Source: an uncultured Acidimicrobiales bacterium
GTDB taxonomy: Bacteria; Actinomycetota; Acidimicrobiia; Acidimicrobiales; SZUA-35
DNA length: 47,031 nucleotides
Assembly (NCBI GenBank): GCA_937976305.1
Contig: CALJSB010000062.1
Coordinates: 1 to 47,031, forward strand
Direction: 5' to 3'
Shown: one piece after another, positions 1-7,582 of the stretch
Numbering within the stretch: the stretch's first letter is position 1
Layout of the letters: each line of letters begins with the position of its first letter
The notes under the pieces: generated by a model
Database searches by the model: none
What the model was told of the DNA's origin: nothing
The model's input: the letters and a program-made list of their open reading frames with translations, nothing else
Translations under genes and position numbers: made by a program

Positions 1-740
1 CTGACCCAATCGTCAGGGGTCGGCACGCTCAGCCCAAGCCCGTTGTCTTCGCAAACGAACATGACCGGCACCCGCAAGCCATTGCGATAGGAGTGCCCGG
101 CCCAGTTGATGGCGCCCTGCGCAGTCGAGTGGTTGAGCGAGCCGTCGCCAAAACTCGAGACGACCACCGAGTCGGTTGGCCATGTCGGAGCGGCACCTCC
201 GGCGAACTCGAAACTCAGAGCCAAGCCAACGGCACGAGGCAGATGCGAGGCAATCGTCGAGGTTGCCGGGATGATCGACAGCGCCTCGTTGCCAAACACC
301 TTGTGGCGGCCGCCAGCAATTTGGTCGGTCGACTTTGCGAGCATCCCCCGCACTACGTCGGCGACCGGATCATTCTCGGCGGCACCCGTTGCTGCGGCTC
401 GCAACGATCGACCGATGTAGAACCCACCCGACCGATAATGCAAGAGCGCCGGGTCGGTCACCCGCAACGCAGACGCAACAACCGCATTGCTCTCATGACC
501 AGCCGACCCGATCGTGTAGTAGCCCAAGCCATGCTCGCGTCGCAGCCAACGAGCGGTGTGGTCCAACAACCGACTCGTGATCATCGCCTCGAGCCATTCA
601 GCGGCTCGTTCCCCATCCACACCGTTCGCCGAGGCCGTCGCCCAAACCTGCTGCAGATCGGGGCGCTTGCGATCGAGTCGTGCGAACGCGTCAAGCACGG
701 AGGTCTCGAGCGGATCCAGATCAGTTGGCCAGTTTTTCAT
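1..740 (-). CDS. Thiamine-diphosphate-dependent 2-oxoacid dehydrogenase E1 component, 5' part (cut by window edge)
   Basis: About 246 N-terminal residues are visible; the gene runs off the left edge, so it is absent from any list of complete reading frames. The protein matches the alpha part of E1 of pyruvate or branched-chain 2-oxoacid dehydrogenases: GYYTIGSAGHESNAVV near residue 77, then the ThDP/Mg motif FGDGSLNHSTAQGAINWA and the following VPVMFVCEDNGLGLSVPT. These enzymes decarboxylate a 2-oxoacid and pass the acyl group to the lipoyl E2 in the cytoplasm. The start is ATG at 740 because in-frame stops lie just upstream and GAG-AAG precedes it. Whether it is alpha only or an alpha-beta fusion, and the substrate, cannot be seen. 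It is divergent from the sugar importer. Confidence 0.88.
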   Translation of the reverse strand, partial: MKNWPTDLDPLETSVLDAFARLDRKRPDLQQVWATASANGVDGERAAEWLEAMITSRLLDHTARWLRREHGLGYYTIGSAGHESNAVVASALRVTDPALLHYRSGGFYIGRSLRAAATGAAENDPVADVVRGMLAKSTDQIAGGRHKVFGNEALSIIPATSTIASHLPRAVGLALSFEFAGGAAPTWPTDSVVVSSFGDGSLNHSTAQGAINWAGHSYRNGLRVPVMFVCEDNGLGLSVPTPDDWV

Positions 741-858
741 CAGCTTCTCGGGTGCGGCGTGCAAATGTCACTTTCACACGAGCCGGACGCTGGAACCACT
801 CAGCAGCCGAGAATGCACTCTTCCAGGCCATTCTGCCTTGCCGCGACGTGTCCGACAT
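721..858 (-). CDS. Possible 45-residue ORF overlapping the E1 start
   Basis: A short frame begins at ATG 858 and ends with TGA at 721-723, inside the first codons of the E1 gene, overlapping it by 20 nt. The peptide is MSDTSRQGRM... through EWFQRPARVKVTF to ...EADEKLAN. It is not low complexity and has an ordinary mix of Trp, Phe, Arg and Glu, so it could be a real leader or small protein translationally coupled to E1. No good Shine-Dalgarno or -10 box is evident, and I recognise no family. It could equally be a chance frame. Confidence 0.25.
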   Translation of the reverse strand: MSDTSRQGRMAWKSAFSAAEWFQRPARVKVTFARRTREADEKLAN

Positions 859-900
859 GTCGAGCAAGTGACGTGCGAATGACGAAAATCTGGCTCAGCC

Positions 901-928
901 TTGCGCTTTCGACGAAACGGTCTAGGGT
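901..928 (+). promoter_or_regulatory. Candidate promoter of the sugar importer operon
   Basis: TTGCGC (901-906), a 16-nt spacer and TAGGGT (923-928) resemble an actinobacterial sigma-70-type promoter. Transcription would start about 7 nt later, just before the operator at 942-959, so a bound repressor would block elongation or initiation. No mapping data; inferred from spacing and consensus. Confidence 0.45.
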
Positions 929-941
929 GACGGGGCTTGCA

Positions 942-959
942 AATGTAAGCGCTTACATT
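942..959. promoter_or_regulatory. LacI/GalR-family operator, perfect 18-bp palindrome
   Basis: AATGTAAGCGCTTACATT is a perfect inverted repeat centred on the CG step. That is the usual form of LacI-family operators that control sugar transporters. It lies 90 bp upstream of the solute-binding protein start. No LacI-family gene is present in this window, so the regulator is encoded elsewhere. Confidence 0.8.
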
Positions 960-1049
960 CGAACCCGCCGGCCCGTGGGCATGGCAGTTCAGATGAAGTG
1001 GGGAGAACGTTCGGCCCCCCGTCGAACACTACGAAGGGAAGTACAACCG

Positions 1050-2534
1050 ATGCGCTTGTCGCAATGGAAGTCCTTGCTCGCTCTCCTGTTCGCTTTTGCC
1101 CTTGTGGCAGCAGCGTGCAGTGGTGATGATGCAACAGATACTGAGGCTGGGTCCGATGACTCCAGCGAAACCTCCGACGATTCCGAGTCTTCAGATGATG
1201 AAGACGCCATGGAAGACGACGAGGACGCCATGGAAGACGACGAAGACGCCATGGAAGACGACGAAGACGCCATGGAAGACGACGCCATGGAAGACGATGC
1301 CATGGAAGACGAGGGCGAAAGCCACTCGCTCGCCGGCACCACCGTCACCGTGTTCGGCTCTGAGAGCTCCGACGAGGAGGCTGGCGCCATGCAAGACGCG
1401 CTGAACGTCTTCGCCGAGGCCAACGACATGACGATCACCTTCACCGGTGCTCGTGATTTCTCTGACCAGATCAACGCGCAGGTGTCGGGCGGCAACGCTC
1501 CTGACATCGGCATCTACCCACAACCTGGCAAGGTTGCTGACTTCGCTCGCGAAGGTTTCATCCTGCCGGTTCCTGAGGATGTCGTCGGAGCAACTGCTTG
1601 GGGCGAGTCGTTCCTCGGCTTCGGCAACGTTGATGGCACCCAGTACGGCATGCCCAACAAGGCCGACGTGAAGTCACTCGTGTGGTACAAGCCAGCAGCG
1701 TTTGAGGCCGGCGGCTACACCGTGCCAGAGACGTTCGACGACTTCGTCGCACTCACCGGCGAGATGATCGCAAACGGCGACACGCCGCTGTGCGTCGGCA
1801 TCGAGTCAGGCCCGGCCACCGGCTGGACCTACACCGACTGGGTCGAGGACATGATGCTCCGCTTCGCCGGTGCAGACACCTACGACCAGTGGGTCAACCA
1901 CGAAATTCCGTTCAACGACCCCATCGTTGTTGAGCAGATGGAAGCCGTTGTCAACCTGTGGAACACCCCTGGCATGGTCTTTGCTTCCGGTGGATCCATC
2001 GCCGCAACCCCATTCGGCGACAACGGCCAGCCGCTCGTTGACGGCGACTGCCTCATGCACCGTCAGGCCAGCTTCTACGCCGCCTTCATCCCCGAGGGCA
2101 CCGCCTTCGCCGATGGCAGCGAAGACGCCGTTGACGTCTTCTACTTCCCGTCCAACGAGGGCAGCCCAGTTCTGGGCGCCGGCACCCTCGCTGCTGCTCA
2201 CAATGACCGGCCCGAGGTTTGGGCCGTCATGGAGTACTTCGGTTCGGTCGAGTACGCCAACGCACGCCAGGCCGCTCAGGCCGAGCGTAAGGGTGGAGCG
2301 CTTTCTGGCTTCCTCTCTGCTGCTGAAGGCATTGACACCAGCCTGTACCTGCCGCTCGAGCAGTCGTTCCTCGACATCTTGGCCAACGCCGAGACCTTCC
2401 GCTTCGACGCTTCAGACCTCATGCCCGCCGACGTCGGCGCTGGCACGTTCTGGACCGAATCGACTGCAGCTGTCAATGGCGACAAGAGCGCCTCTGACGC
2501 AGCAGACGCAATCGAAGCAAGTTGGCCGGAGTAA
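1050..2534 (+). CDS. Sugar ABC transporter substrate-binding lipoprotein
   Basis: A 494-residue extracytoplasmic binding protein of the carbohydrate (family 1) type. The start is ATG 1050 with AAGGGA upstream. A signal peptide (residues 1-22) ends in VAAAC with the lipid-anchored Cys23. Next comes a very acidic linker (residues about 24-92) containing the tandem DAMEDDE repeat, then the binding domain (TVTVFGSESSDEEAGAMQDALNVFAEANDMTI onward). The domain includes the family-typical segments GGNAPDIGIYPQPG, YGMPNKADVKSLVWYKPAAFEAGGY and GDCLMHRQASF. It resembles alpha-glucoside binding proteins, but the ligand is not deducible. It is followed by a hairpin and the two permeases. The same frame is open far upstream (from 93), but that part is antisense to E1 and is not protein-coding. 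Confidence 0.93.
   Translation: MRLSQWKSLLALLFAFALVAAACSGDDATDTEAGSDDSSETSDDSESSDDEDAMEDDEDAMEDDEDAMEDDEDAMEDDAMEDDAMEDEGESHSLAGTTVTVFGSESSDEEAGAMQDALNVFAEANDMTITFTGARDFSDQINAQVSGGNAPDIGIYPQPGKVADFAREGFILPVPEDVVGATAWGESFLGFGNVDGTQYGMPNKADVKSLVWYKPAAFEAGGYTVPETFDDFVALTGEMIANGDTPLCVGIESGPATGWTYTDWVEDMMLRFAGADTYDQWVNHEIPFNDPIVVEQMEAVVNLWNTPGMVFASGGSIAATPFGDNGQPLVDGDCLMHRQASFYAAFIPEGTAFADGSEDAVDVFYFPSNEGSPVLGAGTLAAAHNDRPEVWAVMEYFGSVEYANARQAAQAERKGGALSGFLSAAEGIDTSLYLPLEQSFLDILANAETFRFDASDLMPADVGAGTFWTESTAAVNGDKSASDAADAIEASWPE
1203..1310 (+). repeat. In-frame tandem repeat coding DAMEDDE / DAMED
   Basis: Four 21-bp units begin at 1203, 1224, 1245 and 1266, followed by two 15-bp units at 1281 and 1296. 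Each carries GACGCCATGGAAGAC. They encode an acidic spacer between the lipid anchor and the binding domain. Both unit lengths are multiples of three, so copy-number changes keep the frame. Confidence 0.95.
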
Positions 2535-2599
2535 CGGCAACGACGTGTAACCGAACTCGGTGACCTGAGGTTCATCCCCAGGACACCGAAGGGAATTCC

Positions 2600-2627
2600 G
2601 GGGGCGTCGGCACATGCCGGCGCCCCC
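2600..2627 (+). terminator. Strong hairpin between binding protein and permease genes
   Basis: A 12-bp GC-rich stem (2600-2611 pairing with 2616-2627, one G-U pair) has a 4-nt loop ACAT. A second small stem, GTGCG/CGCAC, follows at 2628-2642. There is no clear U tract. The likely role is partial termination or 3'-end protection of the binding-protein mRNA, giving more binding protein than permease, as is common in ABC importers. Confidence 0.65.
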
Positions 2628-2646
2628 GTGCGTTTTGCGCACGGGC

Positions 2647-2664
2647 CAGTGTCAATTGACACTG
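2647..2664. promoter_or_regulatory. Perfect 18-bp palindrome upstream of the permease gene
   Basis: CAGTGTCAATTGACACTG is a perfect palindrome ending 25 nt before the permease GTG start and 12 nt before its ribosome site. It could be a second operator, different from the LacI site at 942, or an RNA stem. The function is not known. Confidence 0.5.
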
Positions 2665-2689
2665 AGAAAGCAATCAAGGGGGACACGGA

Positions 2690-5626
2690 GTGGGCACTCT
2701 CGAGAGCATTGTCATCTGGGCACTGCTGATCGCAACGGCTGCCATCGGCGGACTCGCCGTTCGAGCAACGCTGACCAAACTGAAGCTCGGTCTCGATCAA
2801 TCAAACGCAGCACCGGCAACACTGGGCGTGCTCGCCGGGCTCGGCGTGTTAGCTGTACTTCTGCCAACCACCGCACCGGTCGAGCTCCCGTTTCTCGTCG
2901 TGCTCATCTTGGCCGTTGCCATCGGTCTTGCGGTCGGACGCCTCGTCGGAGTGTTCGTCGGATCGGGAACAGCGCCCGCACTCGGCGTCGCCGCGCTGGC
3001 GGCGGTGGCCAGCGTAGTCATCGCAGTGATCGTCGGGTCGCCGACCAAGCTCATCGGCTTCGCCTGCGTCGCTCTCATCGGGATCTACGTTTTGGCCATC
3101 ATGGGGTTCGGCGCCCTACCGAAACCGATCGCCGAGTACCTCCCCCTCGCCGGTGCGGTCGTTACGTTCGTCGGACTGTTCGACTGGTTCCAAGCCAAGG
3201 TCGGTTCTCCACAAAGCCGTGCCGAGCGACTCTTTCAGAGTCTCGAAATGGAGAGCGTGGCTGCCACCGTGTGGGCGGTCATCCTGGCCGTCGGCGCGAG
3301 CACGGCATTGTTCGTCTTCGCCAACCTGCTCTTTGACCGGACGGACCGGAAGTGGTCGCAATTCACAACAGCCGCAGGCGCTGCGATTGGGTTTGTTGTG
3401 TTCGGGTTGCTCGACGGCAACCGGTTGATTCAGCACCTCGGCCCACGAGAAAGCGTCGCAACGAATCTCCACGATGCGATCAACGGCAGCTTCTGGTCCT
3501 TGCTCTTCGCCTCGATCGTGATTGGCGCCATCATCGGATACGGCGCTGGCTACGCCATCGGCGTTTCGCGCGACGACCGCAAGGGCCCACCTGTTGTCGG
3601 CCTCGCCGTCGGCGGTTTGCTCGGGGTCGTGTGGGGCACGCTCTTTGCCCAGCGCATTCCTGTCGACACCAGCACCCGCGTGCTCTGGAATGCACTGACG
3701 GGCGCGATCTTGTGCGGCGCACTCGGATACGCCTACGGCAAGATCGACGACGTCCGCACCCGAGCGATCGCAACAACGGCCGGCGGAGTCGGCATCGGCC
3801 TCCTGCTCGGCGGCATGCTGTTCAACCAATACCAGCCTCGCCTCGAAACGCTGCCGCTTCTCGTCGCCCCTCTTGCCGTTGCTGCTGTTGGCGCTGGCCT
3901 CGCTGGCATCCGCGGCCGCAGCGTGATCAGCGGAGCTGCGACCGGCGGCTTGGTCGGCTGGTTGCTCGGCACGTTCGGATTTCCGACCTTGGGGGGTGGT
4001 CCAGAGATCGAGACCCTCACGGCAACCGGTGTTGCCGGTGGCCTTGCCGGGTTCCGATACGGCGCCAAGCCCTTCCTCGATTCAATCGGAAGAGTCAACC
4101 TCGAGCAGCGCTCACGTGGTGCAATCTTCTTGGCCCCGGCCTTGAGCTTCATCGCTGCTGGCTCGGTCATTCCACTGATTCGAACCATCGTCTTGTCATT
4201 CAAGGACGAGCGGACGGTCGAGTGGGTCGGTTTCGAGAATTACCGGGCCATCTTCACCAACCCGAGCAGCTGGAACTACACCGGCCGTCTCGATCTGTTC
4301 GGCAGCGTCTTGTTCTGGATCGCCGTCGTGCTGATCGTTGTTGCCATCGGTGCGGGCATCAAGGCCGGCCGAACCTCGGGCGTCTCGTTCGAAAGCGGAC
4401 GAGTGGTGCTGAGGACGATCGGCACACTGCTTGCACTCATCGGCCTGTTCGAGTTCGTGTTGCGCCGCCAGCAGGGCAACACCGACGACCTCGCGCTCAG
4501 CGCTGAGGAGTTGGCGGCGTTGCCGACAACTGCGAGCCCCGTGCTTGCGCTTGGCATGATCGTCGTCGGACTCGCCATTCTGGCGCTGTCGTTCCGACCC
4601 GCCTCAGCAACGAACAGCAGCTCGGGTGGCTTCAAGATGGATCTATCGGGCGCCCCGACTCCCGTGGTTGTCGCGGCGCTGTTCTTCCTGTCGCTCGCCG
4701 TCTTCTCCACCGTGAGAGGCACCCTGTTCAACAACCTGTGGTGGGTGGTCACGGTTACCACGTTGTCCGCCGGGTTCGGGCTCGCTGTCGCAGTGTTGGC
4801 CGACCGAGCGAGCTACGAGAACGTCGCAAAGTCGTTTATCTTCATGCCGCTCGCCATCTCGTTCGTTGGCGCCGGGATCATCTGGCGATTCATGTACATC
4901 GCTCGCGACGAGAGCAAAGACCAAACCGGCGTGATGAACTTCCTCTGGGTTGAGCTCGGCAAGATCTCGACCGGCGGCACGGGCCGGATCGTTGGCATCG
5001 TCGTCCTCTTGGCCATCCTTGCCGGCCTGGGCTGGCTGATCTACGCCGGCCTCAGTGGCGGGGCCCGCAACACCGCCCTCAGCGCCGCTGTCATGATGAC
5101 ACCGTTCCTCTGGGCCCTGTGGCGCTTCACCGGCGGAGGCGGCATGGGCGGCACCGGCGTCGTGGCGGAGAACGGCGTTGTGCAAGACACCACGATCCAA
5201 TTCCTCCCCGACAACCAGCCCTTCAACAACCTGTGGTTGATGTTGGTCTTGATCTGGATTCAGACTGGCTTCGCCATGGTGATCTTCTCTGCGGCGATCA
5301 AGGCGGTCGACTCGTCGCTGATCGAAGCGGCGAAGATCGACGGCGCAAACGACTCGCAGGTGTTCTGGAAGGTCACGGTGCCGCAGATCACCCCGACGAT
5401 CGGTGTCGTTGTCACCACGCTGATCGTTGTTGTCATGAAGGTGTTCGACATCGTCAAGGTGATGACGAACGGCAACTTCGACACCCAAGTCGTTGCCAAC
5501 GAGATGTGGCAACGAGCATTCACCGAGCTCAACTTCGGTCTGGGCTCAGCCCTGGCCATCGTGTTGTTCCTCGCCGTTGTTCCGGTGATGACCTACAACA
5601 TCCGCACCATGCAGAAGGAGCTCTGA
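2690..5626 (+). CDS. Sugar ABC transporter permease (MalF-like) with very long hydrophobic N-terminal extension
   Basis: A 978-residue membrane protein starting at GTG 2690, preceded by AAGGGGGA. The C-terminal part, from about residue 475 (SRGAIFLAPALSFIAAGSVIPLIRTIVLSFK), is a MalF-type permease. It has the ATPase-docking EAA loop near residue 878 (EAAKIDGANDSQVFWKVTVPQ). Residues 1-470 hold roughly fourteen Gly/Ala-rich hydrophobic segments that ordinary MalF proteins (about 290-510 residues) lack. Further extra membrane segments sit inside the core (about residues 540-690). It pairs with the MalG-like gene 1 nt downstream. No ATPase gene follows, so a shared ATPase must be supplied from elsewhere. 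What the extension does is unknown; I do not recognise a named domain in it. Confidence 0.88.
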   Translation: MGTLESIVIWALLIATAAIGGLAVRATLTKLKLGLDQSNAAPATLGVLAGLGVLAVLLPTTAPVELPFLVVLILAVAIGLAVGRLVGVFVGSGTAPALGVAALAAVASVVIAVIVGSPTKLIGFACVALIGIYVLAIMGFGALPKPIAEYLPLAGAVVTFVGLFDWFQAKVGSPQSRAERLFQSLEMESVAATVWAVILAVGASTALFVFANLLFDRTDRKWSQFTTAAGAAIGFVVFGLLDGNRLIQHLGPRESVATNLHDAINGSFWSLLFASIVIGAIIGYGAGYAIGVSRDDRKGPPVVGLAVGGLLGVVWGTLFAQRIPVDTSTRVLWNALTGAILCGALGYAYGKIDDVRTRAIATTAGGVGIGLLLGGMLFNQYQPRLETLPLLVAPLAVAAVGAGLAGIRGRSVISGAATGGLVGWLLGTFGFPTLGGGPEIETLTATGVAGGLAGFRYGAKPFLDSIGRVNLEQRSRGAIFLAPALSFIAAGSVIPLIRTIVLSFKDERTVEWVGFENYRAIFTNPSSWNYTGRLDLFGSVLFWIAVVLIVVAIGAGIKAGRTSGVSFESGRVVLRTIGTLLALIGLFEFVLRRQQGNTDDLALSAEELAALPTTASPVLALGMIVVGLAILALSFRPASATNSSSGGFKMDLSGAPTPVVVAALFFLSLAVFSTVRGTLFNNLWWVVTVTTLSAGFGLAVAVLADRASYENVAKSFIFMPLAISFVGAGIIWRFMYIARDESKDQTGVMNFLWVELGKISTGGTGRIVGIVVLLAILAGLGWLIYAGLSGGARNTALSAAVMMTPFLWALWRFTGGGGMGGTGVVAENGVVQDTTIQFLPDNQPFNNLWLMLVLIWIQTGFAMVIFSAAIKAVDSSLIEAAKIDGANDSQVFWKVTVPQITPTIGVVVTTLIVVVMKVFDIVKVMTNGNFDTQVVANEMWQRAFTELNFGLGSALAIVLFLAVVPVMTYNIRTMQKEL

Positions 5627-5627
5627 G

Positions 5628-6659
5628 ATGACCGGAACATCAACCGACCCTGGCGTCACAACGTCAACACTCAACATGTCGGCAGACAGCGACATCCAGA
5701 TCATCCCGGACGGTTCAGGCCGAAAAGACGACGGCGGGGCCGCAGGACCCGTTGACAGGCTCTACAACTTCCTCGCCGCGGTCCCAACGTGGATCCTGTG
5801 GGTACTCGTGTTCATTTGGACGCTTCCCACCTTCAGCCTCTTCGTCAACTCTTTCCGCTCCCGAGATGCCCAGCGCAACGCAGGCTGGTGGACGGTCTTC
5901 GACGACGAGGTTCCCCCGAGCATCGCGAACTACGAAGAAGTTTTGGGGGCAGAGGCGAGTGGTGGGCTCACCGCCGGACTGGTCAATAGCTTCGCCATTG
6001 CCATTCCGGCAACGATCATCCCGATCGCTATCGCCGCATTCGCCGCCTACGCCTTTGCGTGGATCGACTTCAAGGGACGCCAGGTGCTGTTCATCGCCAC
6101 GGTGTCGCTGTTGGCCATTCCGAACCAGGTGTCGCTCATCCCACTGCTGCAGACGTATTCGAACGGCGCCCACTGGACGATCCCCGGGCTCGACAAGACG
6201 ATGACGATCGTCCCCGACTTGGGGTTAGCCGGCACGACGACGGCCGTGTGGATCACCCACACGGCGTTTGCCATGCCCTTCGCCATCTTCTTGCTGCACA
6301 ACTACATCAGTCAGCTCCCGAAGGATCTGTTCGAGTCGGCCCGGATCGACGGAGCCGACCACTTCACGATCTTCTGGCGGCTGGTCTTCCCGCTCTCGGT
6401 GCCAGTGCTGGCAGCGTTCGCCATCTTCCAGTTCCTGTGGACTTGGAACGATTACCTGATTGCGCTCACGATGATCGGCGCCAACGGCGACAACTGGCCG
6501 GCAACCATCAAGATCGCATCTCAAGCAGGCGAGTTTGGCTTGAAGGAGCACATCCTTTCGGCAGGAGCATTCGTGCAGGCGTTCGTTCCCCTCGTGGTGT
6601 TCTTCTTGCTCCAGCGCTTCTTCGTGCGAGGACTCCTCGCCGGTTCCGTGAAGGGCTAA
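5628..6659 (+). CDS. Sugar ABC transporter permease (MalG-like)
   Basis: A 343-residue inner-membrane permease. The ATG is 1 nt after the TGA of the preceding permease gene, which indicates translational coupling. After a polar N-terminus of about 50 residues comes the first membrane segment (WILWVLVFIWTLPTFSLFVNSF). Further segments follow, then the EAA loop near residue 235 (ESARIDGADHFTIFWRLVFPL), where the ATPase docks, and the typical end FFLLQRFFVRGLLAGSVKG. It forms the translocation pore with the MalF-like partner. It is somewhat longer than usual (about 280) because of the N-terminal tail. The operon ends here, without an MsiK/MalK-type ATPase. Confidence 0.93.
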   Translation: MTGTSTDPGVTTSTLNMSADSDIQIIPDGSGRKDDGGAAGPVDRLYNFLAAVPTWILWVLVFIWTLPTFSLFVNSFRSRDAQRNAGWWTVFDDEVPPSIANYEEVLGAEASGGLTAGLVNSFAIAIPATIIPIAIAAFAAYAFAWIDFKGRQVLFIATVSLLAIPNQVSLIPLLQTYSNGAHWTIPGLDKTMTIVPDLGLAGTTTAVWITHTAFAMPFAIFLLHNYISQLPKDLFESARIDGADHFTIFWRLVFPLSVPVLAAFAIFQFLWTWNDYLIALTMIGANGDNWPATIKIASQAGEFGLKEHILSAGAFVQAFVPLVVFFLLQRFFVRGLLAGSVKG

Positions 6660-6671
6660 GCAGCGACACTG

Positions 6672-6689
6672 GGTCTGCGGCCGCAGACC
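6672..6689. terminator. Palindromic stem after the importer operon
   Basis: GGTCTGCGGCCGCAGACC is a perfect 18-bp palindrome 12 nt after the MalG-like stop, in the gap between convergent transcription units. It has no T tract on either side, so a factor-independent terminator is only likely, not certain. Confidence 0.45.
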
Positions 6690-6790
6690 GCTACTCGCGA
6701 TCGACGATCACGCTCGGGGCTTGTCGCCTCCGGCGACCAAGCGCACAAACCCTCCCAAGCCGTGCAAGTTCTCCCCACCGTTGGGGTGTT

Positions 6791-7582
6791 TCAGGCAGAG
6801 GCGCCGGAGTAGTTGCGGACGCCCCAGCTCCACACGGTGCGGGTGACCGCCATGAGTAACACGACGAACCCGACGGCGAGTGCGAGACGACTCCACGTGA
6901 GGCGGCCGGTCAAGGCCTCTGAGGGAACCGTCACGGCGAAGCCGATCGGGATGAGGAACGTCAGCGCCGCTCGCAACCAGCCCGGATAGATCCCAACGGG
7001 ATACTGACCGGCTCGATACAGGCCCGTGAACAGCTCCTCGAGCATCTCCATGCGCACAAACCAGAACGCGCCGGTCGTGAGGATCAGCCACACGCAGTAG
7101 ATCATCAGCGAACCGGCGAAGAGCGAAACGAAGAACCCAAGGGCGACACCACCGCCCGTGACGCTCCCCTGCTCGCTGCCATCGCTGGTCACCACCGCCC
7201 ACACCACAACGGCTGCTCCGACGATCACGTCGGTCAGCTGCCAGAGCCTGAACTGACGCACCGAGACAAAGAGCTGCGAATCGACCGGCTTGGTCAACAC
7301 GTAGTCGAACGTGCCCTCGCGAATGTCAGACATGATCCGGGCCATGTTGGGCTCGATGGCGAACTTGATGACTCCGCCCACCATGGTGAACACACCGAGC
7401 ACCGCCAACAACTGCGGACGGGTCCAGCCGTCGAGCGCATCGGTTTGAGCGAAGATCAGGCTCAGGACGATGAGCCCGGTCGCAAGAGCGACGACCGATT
7501 CGAGCACCTGCAAGAAGAAGTTCGCCCGATACTGCAGCTCGTTCATCACATTGATCCGCAGGAACGTCAGCGCCAACCTCAT
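6791..7582 (-). CDS. ABC-2 family transporter permease (DUF990/PF06182-like), second subunit
   Basis: A 263-residue integral membrane protein starting at ATG 7582, overlapping the stop of the preceding permease by 4 nt (ATGA). The open frame extends to 8017, but that part is antisense-free shadow of the neighbouring gene. It has about six hydrophobic segments and the family features MNELQYRANFFLQVLES near the N-terminus and ...DIREGTFDYVLTKPVDSQLFVSVR before the third segment. It is the third gene of an ATPase-permease-permease operon. The family forms exporters; the substrate is unknown. Confidence 0.85.
   Translation of the reverse strand: MRLALTFLRINVMNELQYRANFFLQVLESVVALATGLIVLSLIFAQTDALDGWTRPQLLAVLGVFTMVGGVIKFAIEPNMARIMSDIREGTFDYVLTKPVDSQLFVSVRQFRLWQLTDVIVGAAVVVWAVVTSDGSEQGSVTGGGVALGFFVSLFAGSLMIYCVWLILTTGAFWFVRMEMLEELFTGLYRAGQYPVGIYPGWLRAALTFLIPIGFAVTVPSEALTGRLTWSRLALAVGFVVLLMAVTRTVWSWGVRNYSGASA

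Noticed and set aside
93-1049. The open frame of the binding protein extends 319 codons upstream of ATG 1050
   Set aside because: 1-740 is clearly E1 dehydrogenase on the other strand, and the signal peptide, ribosome site and operator all place the start at 1050.
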